Assembly (NCBI GenBank): GCA_030673825.1
Contig: JAUTCS010000119.1
Span: 60,177-124,176 of the forward strand
From: Verrucomicrobiota bacterium JB024
GTDB taxonomy: Bacteria > Verrucomicrobiota > Verrucomicrobiia > Opitutales > Cerasicoccaceae
DNA: 64,000 bases
Direction of reading: 5' to 3'
Positions 27,610 to 34,874 of the stretch are shown piece by piece. Each line of letters starts with the position of its first letter. Within the stretch, counting starts at the first letter, position 1. The translations under genes and the position numbers were made by a program. Under the pieces are notes generated by a model, which ran no database searches, was not told where the DNA came from, and saw only the letters and a program-made list of their open reading frames with translations.

Positions 27610-28347
27610 TCATTCCCAACCGATCCGGCAACGGCAAAGCGTCTGGTCCTCCCGCCGGGTCTCGATGACGTATTCGTCGTCCGCGACGGCGGCCTTGGCC
27701 AGGTCGAGTCGTTGCCCGAACGTCCCCTCCGCCAGGTACATGATGTCAAAGCGGCAGATTTCCCGGTCCCGGAACTGCGCCAGCTCGAAGACGTTTAACA
27801 TGTGCTCGATGTATTTCACGCTGTTGAGGTGCCCGTTGATGTCGATGTCGCTGTAGCCGACGACAAAGCCCGTCGTGACCGGGGCCTCGACAAGGGCGGG
27901 GATTCCGGCGGGCCGTCCGACCGGGCAGGGAATCTGCGGACAGGCGTACTCGGCGAGGTCGGGCCGCCAGGTGGCGATGTTGACCGGGCGGCGCGTGGAG
28001 GTGTCCAGCGCGGCCCACAGGCTGGAGGCATAGCCCAGCACGCGGCCCTCGCTCCCGGTCAGGCAAAAACAGCGGCGCGTACTGAAACGGCCGACTTCGC
28101 CCACCCAGGTCTGAATCGTCAGCGCCTCGTTGCGCACGGGGTAGTCCGTCAGGGCGAGCGCCAGGCGGGAGAGCACCCAGGCGACCTTGTCCCGGGAAAT
28201 GTCGTCGTAACCAAACCCGTGCGCATGGGCGTGGCCGCTGGCGGCGTGCAACAGCAGGCTGCCCAGGAGCGGAAGCGGCGCGCGCCCCGTGAAGTCGCAT
28301 TGGTAGGACGCGATCGAAAAGGTAAAGGAACCGGTTTTGTCGTGCAT
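27610..28347 (-). CDS. Acyl-ACP thioesterase family protein
   Basis: This protein of about 245 residues has the double hot-dog layout of acyl-ACP thioesterases (FatA-like). The N-terminal half has KVAWVLSRLALALTDYPVRN and LTIQTWVGEVGRFSTRRCF; the second half has VGYSDIDINGHLNSVKYIEH, which contains the family's D-x-N-x-H core (IDINGHLN). It would release free fatty acids from ACP. The ATG at 28347 was chosen; the longer frame overlaps the upstream phosphatase gene. It follows that gene by 34 bp, suggesting co-transcription. Confidence 0.82.
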   Translation of the reverse strand: MHDKTGSFTFSIASYQCDFTGRAPLPLLGSLLLHAASGHAHAHGFGYDDISRDKVAWVLSRLALALTDYPVRNEALTIQTWVGEVGRFSTRRCFCLTGSEGRVLGYASSLWAALDTSTRRPVNIATWRPDLAEYACPQIPCPVGRPAGIPALVEAPVTTGFVVGYSDIDINGHLNSVKYIEHMLNVFELAQFRDREICRFDIMYLAEGTFGQRLDLAKAAVADDEYVIETRREDQTLCRCRIGWE

Positions 28348-28381
28348 GGGCAGGGGGCGGGACAAAGGGGACGCGAACGGT

Positions 28382-28915
28382 TCAGGACAGCGTCGCCACA
28401 AACGCCGACAGGTCGTCGAAGACAGCGACCGCGTTTTTTTCGATAAAGACCGTAGCGGACTCGCCGAAGTCTTTGCCGGTGCGCACGGCAATGGGGCGGA
28501 TACCGGCGTTGACGCCCGCCTCCCAGTCGCTCGTGCGGTCGCCGACCATGGCGCACTGCGCCGGGTCGAGCGCGTGGGCGGCGGTCATCTCGTGGATGAA
28601 GCGCGGCGAGGGTTTACGGTAAAGGCTGTCTTCGTCGGGGTGCTCGGGAGCGATGCAGAGGTCGGCGAAAAGGTCGTCACCCAACCCGAGCAGCTCCAGC
28701 ATGTGGGCGTTGCAAGCGTGCACGTCCTCCAGGGTAAACATCCCGCGCCCCACCCCGCTCTGGTTGGTAAAAAGAAAAAGCAGGTAACCCAGCTCGCGGG
28801 CGCGCCGGAGCGCGTCGGCGGCACCGGGGATCAGCTCGATCTGCTCGGGCTTATGCGCGTAGCCGTGGTCCAAAGTGATGGTCCCGTCGCGGTCCAGAAA
28901 GAGTGCTTTGTTCAT
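28382..28915 (-). CDS. HAD-IIIA phosphatase, GmhB-like
   Basis: This 177-residue protein has HAD motif I DRDGT (FLDRDGTITLDHG), motif II FTNQSG, a RKPSP lysine motif and motif IV MVGDRTSDWEAG. Overall it resembles D-glycero-D-manno-heptose 1,7-bisphosphate 7-phosphatase (GmhB). The zinc-binding loop that in GmhB carries two Cys pairs reads CIAPEHPDEDSLYRKP, keeping one Cys and one His only, so substrate assignment is tentative. It is the first gene of a probable two-gene unit with the thioesterase. Confidence 0.75.
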   Translation of the reverse strand: MNKALFLDRDGTITLDHGYAHKPEQIELIPGAADALRRARELGYLLFLFTNQSGVGRGMFTLEDVHACNAHMLELLGLGDDLFADLCIAPEHPDEDSLYRKPSPRFIHEMTAAHALDPAQCAMVGDRTSDWEAGVNAGIRPIAVRTGKDFGESATVFIEKNAVAVFDDLSAFVATLS

Positions 28916-28977
28916 GGCGCAAGAAAACGCTATCCCATGCCCTCCCCGCCCGATGGCAAGGCCGAATCAAGAGGATT

Positions 28978-29321
28978 TGCCCGCGAAGCCACGCGAAGAA
29001 ACGCGAAGTGACACGAAACCGCCAACCGTCACGCCATTAGTTTTCGAACAGGAAGGACTGGGATATCTAAAAGGATGAGCAGGTGCCCGAATCCGCCTGA
29101 TTGCTCCCGGTCACTTCTTCCTCCTCTGCGTCTTTGCGCCTCTGCGGTGAAAAAAAAGAACCACAAAGACGCAAAGGCACAAAGGGCGCTCAGCGGCTGC
29201 CATTGAGGAAAACATCCGTGTTTCATCCGTACGCATCCGCGGCTGGTTTATCTTCTCAAGCCCAAAGCTCAGGGAGATTTTCTCTACCCTTCGCGCCACT
29301 TCGCGTGACTTCGCGGGCAAA
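28978..29321. repeat. Nested set of convergent periodic repeats
   Basis: The outer pair is of GCGAAG type: left 28978-29020, right 29287-29321. Inside lies a pair of CTGCGTCTTTGCGCC / CACAAAGACGCAAAGG type (29117-29152 and 29158-29187), and a single ATCCGTG-type block (29213-29242). Three word families are thus packed into about 340 bp between the phosphatase and peptidase genes. No gene is visible in this gap. Confidence 0.65.
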
Positions 29322-29360
29322 AAACGTCTTCTCTGAACCGTCCGGCTTGCGCCCGCCGCC

Positions 29361-30494
29361 TCAGGCGATTTCCCATTCGTAGGGGGCTTCGGAGAGCAGG
29401 TCGTAGCCGTCGTCGAGCACCTGAACCACATCCTCGATGCGGCAGCCGCCCAGCCCCGGATAGTACAGGCCGGGCTCGACGGTGACGACCACGCCGCGCT
29501 TGAGCCGGTCGCCCACCGGACTGAGCCGGGGCGATTCGTGGATCTCCAGCCCGAGGCCGTGCCCGGTACTGTGGATAAAGCCTTCCCAGACGCCGCGCGA
29601 CTGGCCGGTGGCGTACCCGGCGAGCTTGAACACCCGGTCCACCTCGGCGTGGATGGTCTTGCCGTTGACGCCCGCCTTCAGCCCCGCGAGCGCGGCCCGC
29701 TGGGCCTGGTGCACGGTGTTGACGAGCTTCTTCTGCGCGGCCGAGGCCTTGCCCTTGAGAAAGGTCCGGGTCATGTCGCCGTGGTAGCCGCTGCGCATGA
29801 TGCGCGGGAACACGTCCACGATGATCAATTCGTTCGCCTTGAGCGGACCCTCGCCCACGGCGTGCGGGTCGCAGGCCTGGTCCCCACCGGCGGCGATGAC
29901 GTGGTTGGCCAGGCCGCCCTCCTCCATGCACGCGAGCTGGATGAGCGTGCGCAGCCGCTCGGAAGTCAGGCGCTTGCCCTTGAGCCAGAGCTCGCCGCTC
30001 CGGATTTCGGAAGATTCCAGCGCCTTGCGAACGGCGGCGATGCCGACAGCGGCCACGCGGTTACCCTCGCGGATGGCCTCGGCCTCGGCCTCGGTCTTGG
30101 TCTCGCGCTGGGGGAAGAACGCCCCCTCGATCGGCTGGACATCCAGCCCGGCCTTGATCAGGCGCAGGGCGAGCCCGGCGGGGAAGTTCTCCGGCACGTG
30201 GAAGCTCTTCAGGCCGCGGTCCTCGGCCAGCAGGCGGATGATCTCGGCGGGGCCGGGCCGGGCGACCTTGTAGGTCTTCTTGGCGCGGGCGATCAGGTCT
30301 TCGTAGGGCAGGAGCGCGTCGAGGGAAGACTGCTTCTGGGCGCGGCCATACTCGAGCCGCGAAAAGACCCCCATCCGGGTGCGGCCTACCTGCATCAGGA
30401 TCACCGGGTCGGGTACAAAAAATCCGGCGAAGTAGAGCGCGTCGGCGCTCTCCTCCGTCGAGGCATACAGCAGCTTCGCATTGGTCGCGGTCAT
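29361..30494 (-). CDS. M24 family metallopeptidase (Xaa-Pro aminopeptidase-like)
   Basis: This 377-residue protein has an N-terminal creatinase-like domain (about 1-140) followed by the pita-bread catalytic domain. Metal-ligand motifs are visible: VDVFPRIMRSGYHGDMTRTF (two Asp), HSTGHGLGLEIHESP (His), VVVTVEPGLYYPG (Glu) and GCRIEDVV (Glu). Such enzymes cleave N-terminal residues before proline. No signal peptide, so cytoplasmic. The ATG at 30494 (MTATNAK) was chosen; an upstream in-frame start adds 13 poorly supported residues. Confidence 0.85.
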   Translation of the reverse strand: MTATNAKLLYASTEESADALYFAGFFVPDPVILMQVGRTRMGVFSRLEYGRAQKQSSLDALLPYEDLIARAKKTYKVARPGPAEIIRLLAEDRGLKSFHVPENFPAGLALRLIKAGLDVQPIEGAFFPQRETKTEAEAEAIREGNRVAAVGIAAVRKALESSEIRSGELWLKGKRLTSERLRTLIQLACMEEGGLANHVIAAGGDQACDPHAVGEGPLKANELIIVDVFPRIMRSGYHGDMTRTFLKGKASAAQKKLVNTVHQAQRAALAGLKAGVNGKTIHAEVDRVFKLAGYATGQSRGVWEGFIHSTGHGLGLEIHESPRLSPVGDRLKRGVVVTVEPGLYYPGLGGCRIEDVVQVLDDGYDLLSEAPYEWEIA

Positions 30495-30785
30495 AGTGTC
30501 TCTCTTGAGCTGAAATCGGATACGTCCAGCCATCTATCGCATGCCCGCTGCCGCGCGCCAAGAATAGAAAGCCCCTTTTGTACCCCATGTGGTGAATTGC
30601 CCGGCAAGCCGGGCTCCAATCTCGCTGTGAGCATACGGCGTACCGTTCGGGGCTACTGTCGCCTCCTCCTGCCCGGCTGACCACGCTTTTCATGCTTTTA
30701 TAAGCAAGGACCATCCCGGCCATCACCGACGGCGATAGCGCAAAGACGCTTGCCGCGGGCACGCCGGGGGGCCAGAGTCGGCGGC

Positions 30786-31307
30786 GTGAAGTTCCCGTTC
30801 CCAGCCCTGCTTCTCCTGCTCGCGGTCCTCACCCTCAGCGCGTGCCAGGAGGAAACGCCCGTCTCCACCGCGCCCGCCGAGCGCGCCCCGGTCTCGACCT
30901 GGTTCCCGCTTACCGTAGGCGACCAGACGATCCAGGCGCAGTTCGCCGTGGAGAAGCGTGAGCAGTCGCACGGTCTGATGGACCGCGACTCGATGGGCCA
31001 GCAACAGGGGATGCTCTTCGTCTTCGCCGCGCCGCAGCGCATGTCGTTCTGGATGCGGCGCACGCGCATCCCGCTGGACATCGGGTACTTCACCCCCGAC
31101 GGCGTCCTGCGCGAAATCTACGCCATGGAGCCCTACGACGAGACCGCCGTCCCCTCCGCGAGGAACGATTTGCAGTTCGCGCTGGAGATGAACCAGGGCT
31201 GGTACGCCGCCCACGGCGTCAAACCCGGCGCTACCCTCGACATGGCCCAGGTCAAGGCCGCCCTCGAAGCCCGCGGCTACGAGCCCGTGCGACTGGGGCT
31301 GGAGTGA
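30786..31307 (+). CDS. DUF192 family lipoprotein
   Basis: This 173-residue protein starts at GTG 30786. The signal sequence KFPFPALLLLLAVLTLSAC ends in a lipobox (LSAC), so it should be an envelope lipoprotein. The DUF192 core follows: QFAVEKREQSHGLMDRDSM, GMLFVFAAPQRMSFWMRRTR, IPLDIGYFTPDGVLREIYAM. This is the usual shape of secreted DUF192 proteins, whose biochemical role is not established. It diverges from the M24 peptidase gene. Confidence 0.82.
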   Translation: MKFPFPALLLLLAVLTLSACQEETPVSTAPAERAPVSTWFPLTVGDQTIQAQFAVEKREQSHGLMDRDSMGQQQGMLFVFAAPQRMSFWMRRTRIPLDIGYFTPDGVLREIYAMEPYDETAVPSARNDLQFALEMNQGWYAAHGVKPGATLDMAQVKAALEARGYEPVRLGLE

Positions 31308-31330
31308 AGCGAGAGGCAGAAATAGCTTTT

Positions 31331-31646
31331 CCCGCGAAGGCACGCGAAGAGGCGCGAAGGGAGTCATTCCGTTTGCCCCCAAAGGTCTTATTCTGTTTCC
31401 CAACAGGAATGAGACTTATCATTTATCCACAGATTACACAGATGGACACAGATTCATGTTTCAAAAAACTCTATCCGCGTTTTATCCGCGTTCATCCGTG
31501 GCTAATCCCCCCCAATCGGATGGAAAGTGGTCTTCTCTCCGTGCCTCAGTGCCTCCGTGTGAGTCTCCCTGAGAGATCAAGCGCGTCCGCAAACAGGATA
31601 AAGCCAAACCGATCTCTTCGCGTTTCTTCGCGTGCCTTCGCGGGAA
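31331..31646. repeat. Nested convergent repeats, three word families
   Basis: Outer GCGAAG-type arms at 31331-31361 and 31613-31646 are inverted copies. Inside, 31422-31458 (ATCCACAGATTACACAGATG type) and 31470-31507 (ATCCGCGTTTTATCCGCGTT type) form a second, inverted pair. A third family (CCGTGCCTCAGTGCCTCCGTG) lies at 31535-31568. It occupies most of the gap between the DUF192 gene and the Verru_Chthon-A-like gene. Confidence 0.7.
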
Positions 31647-31695
31647 AAGTCTTTTTCTCCTTTCCCCCGTCCTTCCCGGCCTTCCTGTTAAAGCC

Positions 31696-34600
31696 TCACA
31701 AACTCAGCGGCACGTCCTCGCCCTCGGCCTCGGCGACATCGAGCCAGCGGAACGACACGAGCTCGAAGCGCCGCCCCAGCCCGCCTTCGGCGGTGGGAGC
31801 CATCGGGTCTGAGCCGTCGGCCTGCGCGGGCACGCGCCGCACCATCGCCTCGCACCAGGCCCGGGCAACCTCGCCACTGAAGGGGTCTGTCGTCTCCCCG
31901 CAGGCGCGGATGACAAAAGTGTCCGAGCGCACCGTCAGCACCGGGGCCAACGCCGCCAGCAGGTCGCCCTGCGTCAGGTAAAGATTCGAACCCTCCGGGA
32001 CCCCGGCGTTGAGCGGCGGGATGCCCGCCCCCCGTCGCACGCCGACCTCGTCGATCGCCGCTTGCAGGACGCCCGCGTTGGCGAAATCCGCCACCGTAGC
32101 AAAGGGGCCGTGCGCCTTGACCTTATCCACGATCCCCTGGCAGAGGTAGTACAGCTGCGCCTCGCCCGCCTCGGTCGAGAAGGTCCGCCCCGCCCGCCCG
32201 AAGGCCAGCGCCGGGTCCGCCGCGTCCTCTCGCGCGCCGTAGGGGTGGTCCGCCCACGCCCCGTAAAACGGCAGCCGGAAAAAGGCCGGGGGCGGTGCGT
32301 CTTCGTCGGAGGCGAAGGCCCACCCGGCATCCGCCGGGGTCTCGGCGACCGCCTGGCGCGAGCCCCCGAGGACTGCCCGCCAGGCTTCCAGCGAGGTCGA
32401 GTTGAGATTGAACGCACCCGCCTGGCACAGCCGCACGGCATCGTCCTCGCGGGGCGTATCGGAGGCGGCCAGCTCACGCCGCCATTGGGCGGGATCGGCG
32501 GGAGCCAGCCACGGGTTGAGCAGGCGACGGTCCGCGTCAGCGGCGGCCAGCGGGCTCATGAAATAGTAGTCAAAAATGCCGTTGAAGCTCCCGGCCCGCG
32601 CACTGCCGATGGCCAGCGCGGGCAGCCCAGGGATACGGGCGAAACGCAACGCCCCGACCGAAACCGGCTCGGCCACCGGGAGGTCGTAGGCCACGACTTG
32701 ACGCAGCCCCTCCTCATCATGCTCGCGGTCCTTGGGATCATGAAAGAGGTCGTCCGGGTCAAAGGCCGTGATCGCGTCGTCGGGGTCGGTCCGGTAAAGG
32801 TTGTCCGCCAGAACAAGCTCGCTCACGCGGCGGGTCTTGCCGGAGCGGTCGGTAAAGGTATCCGCGCAGTCGAGCACGGGCGCGCGCGGATCGAGCGCGG
32901 TGAGCAGGTCGGCCAGCTCGTCGGCGTCGCCCCGGAGCTTGTAGTGGTAGGCGATGGTGTACTGGTCGGCAGTGTACTTGAGGCTCTCGGGCAGGGAAAA
33001 AGTCAGGTAACCGTCCTTCACGTGGCTCTCGTACTCTTTCAGCTCGTAGCTGACGTCGTTCTTGTTCGCGGTCTGATCGGGCTTCGTTTTCGAGCGGAAG
33101 ACCTGCTTCTCGTCCAGCTTCTCGTAGTCGAGGTGCGTCACCTTAAAAAACGCGTCCTGCGCCCGGTAGTCGGCGTCCCCGTCCGTGAAGGCGGTAAAGC
33201 CGATGGTCACGCCGTTCTTGGGCTTGGCAATCTTGACGCGGATTTTCGCGTCGTACTCGGGGCGCTCCTTATCGGTCACTGCCCAGGTGGCCTGGCCACT
33301 CTCGCTGAGGCGACGGTTTTCGAAACACAGGGAGCGGTTCAGCCCCTCGGGCTGATCCGGGACCGGCGAACGCAGGCGGTACACCTCGCCGGGAAGGAGC
33401 ACGGGCGGGCCCTCCGGCTGGCCGTCCTCGTTCTTCTTCGGCTCCAGGTCGAGCCAGGCATGGAAGTAGCGCTTGTTGCCCGTGTAATCGTCCCGGCCAA
33501 AGTCGCTCAGATCGTCTTCGACGTCTTCGCTCTGACCACTGCCATCCTTGACAGTGATCTCGGGCATACCGTCGAAGTACACGGCGACGGCGCGGTTCTT
33601 GTAATTCCCGTCCGTACTGCGCTCGGCAGGGAAGAAAACCGGCACCGAGTACGGATTCCAGAACTCAACCTCGATGTGGTAGCGGATGTGAATCTCCGCA
33701 TCGTGCCAACCGTGGAAGACCCGCATCGTCAGCAGCACTTCGGTCGGCACCGGGTAAAGCGCGTGCGCGGGTTCGCCGTCCTTTTCCCGGGGCGCGGTCA
33801 GATCGGCTCGGGGCTCGGCATTCACCGGCGTGAGAAAGGCCTGAAGCGCGTCGTTGACAAAGCCGTCGCGGTAGGCGTCGTCGGAAAGGTTGACCTTGAG
33901 GCCCCCGGTAGCCGGGTTTTCCAGCACTCCGTAGGCGCAGGGCGTGTAATCGTAAAAGGCCGCCTGCGCCCGCTGCTCAGTGACCGCCGGGCCACCGGCG
34001 TCCCACAGCAGCGGCAGGGCCGAACGCTCGGCGAGCTTGTTCAAGGCTCCCACGAGCACCGCGTCAGCCTCCGCCCCGGCGGCCAGCAGTCCGCCCAGGT
34101 CCGTCCCGGCGGGCGTCTGATTGGCCAGGGCGGCTGCCTCCAGAGGAGTAAGCCCGGCGGGCACTTCCCGTCCCGGCGCGAGCGAGGCTTTCACGCCCTC
34201 GTCCCCCACCCACCAGGCGAAGGCGTTGCGGCTGCCGTCACCGCCCTCAAAGTAGATTTTTTCCACTGCTACGGCGGGCACGCCGGTGGCGGGGTTGGCG
34301 GGGACTAACACCACGGTATCGGCGGCGGGCGCTGCGGGGTTCGGGGCCTCTCCCGAGACCAGCCAGACCGGGTCCTGCCCGGGGTCCGAGCTATCCCAGA
34401 CGCCCGTCCAGTAAATGCTTCCCGCCGTTGCCTGACCAACCCCGAGGATCTCCGCCCGGGCCGTCACACGGCGGTCGGCCCCAGCGGTGCGCTGGAGCTC
34501 CCCGAGCGCCTGCAGCAGGCCCAGACGCGCATTTTCACGGGCCTGAAGCACAGCCATGCGCGGGGCGGCATCCGCCATCCCGACCCGACTCAGGGCCGAG

Positions 34601-34722
34601 AGCGAAACCATCAGCAGCAGCACGAGTCCCATCAGCAGGATGGCCAGTACGAGAGCGAAACCCCGGCGAACGGCAGGCGTTCCCTGCCGGTGAACACCGT
34701 TTTCGCCTCCTGTGCGCAACAT
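31696..34722 (-). CDS. Large prepilin-like protein (Verru_Chthon cassette protein A-like)
   Basis: This 1008-residue protein has an Arg-rich start followed by one hydrophobic helix (GFALVLAILLMGLVLLLMVS) of type IV prepilin/PulK style. The next stretch, ARENARLGLLQALGELQRTA, then VTARAEILG and YWTGVWDSSDP, matches what I recall of the large Verru_Chthon-A proteins restricted to Verrucomicrobiota. The rest is a long extracytoplasmic region with no catalytic motif I recognise. It is probably a giant pseudopilin or pilus-tip component. No other cassette member (B, C, D) is adjacent here. Confidence 0.7.
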   Translation of the reverse strand: MLRTGGENGVHRQGTPAVRRGFALVLAILLMGLVLLLMVSLSALSRVGMADAAPRMAVLQARENARLGLLQALGELQRTAGADRRVTARAEILGVGQATAGSIYWTGVWDSSDPGQDPVWLVSGEAPNPAAPAADTVVLVPANPATGVPAVAVEKIYFEGGDGSRNAFAWWVGDEGVKASLAPGREVPAGLTPLEAAALANQTPAGTDLGGLLAAGAEADAVLVGALNKLAERSALPLLWDAGGPAVTEQRAQAAFYDYTPCAYGVLENPATGGLKVNLSDDAYRDGFVNDALQAFLTPVNAEPRADLTAPREKDGEPAHALYPVPTEVLLTMRVFHGWHDAEIHIRYHIEVEFWNPYSVPVFFPAERSTDGNYKNRAVAVYFDGMPEITVKDGSGQSEDVEDDLSDFGRDDYTGNKRYFHAWLDLEPKKNEDGQPEGPPVLLPGEVYRLRSPVPDQPEGLNRSLCFENRRLSESGQATWAVTDKERPEYDAKIRVKIAKPKNGVTIGFTAFTDGDADYRAQDAFFKVTHLDYEKLDEKQVFRSKTKPDQTANKNDVSYELKEYESHVKDGYLTFSLPESLKYTADQYTIAYHYKLRGDADELADLLTALDPRAPVLDCADTFTDRSGKTRRVSELVLADNLYRTDPDDAITAFDPDDLFHDPKDREHDEEGLRQVVAYDLPVAEPVSVGALRFARIPGLPALAIGSARAGSFNGIFDYYFMSPLAAADADRRLLNPWLAPADPAQWRRELAASDTPREDDAVRLCQAGAFNLNSTSLEAWRAVLGGSRQAVAETPADAGWAFASDEDAPPPAFFRLPFYGAWADHPYGAREDAADPALAFGRAGRTFSTEAGEAQLYYLCQGIVDKVKAHGPFATVADFANAGVLQAAIDEVGVRRGAGIPPLNAGVPEGSNLYLTQGDLLAALAPVLTVRSDTFVIRACGETTDPFSGEVARAWCEAMVRRVPAQADGSDPMAPTAEGGLGRRFELVSFRWLDVAEAEGEDVPLSL

Positions 34723-34874
34723 CGTACCCCCGTCGTTTACGGGGCCACAGCCTAGGCTTTAGCCCTTAATCACGTCGAGCGGGAAAGCACCCATTTTGTT
34801 AAAAAAATGGAAAAATTACACCGTAACATATCAGGCCAAAAGCCATCTTGGAGAAGCCGTTTTCCTTCAGCCAG

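Noticed and set aside
28382..28915. Firm GmhB assignment
   Set aside because: HAD motifs fit, but the zinc-loop cysteines that mark GmhB are mostly missing and no heptose genes adjoin, so only GmhB-like is claimed.
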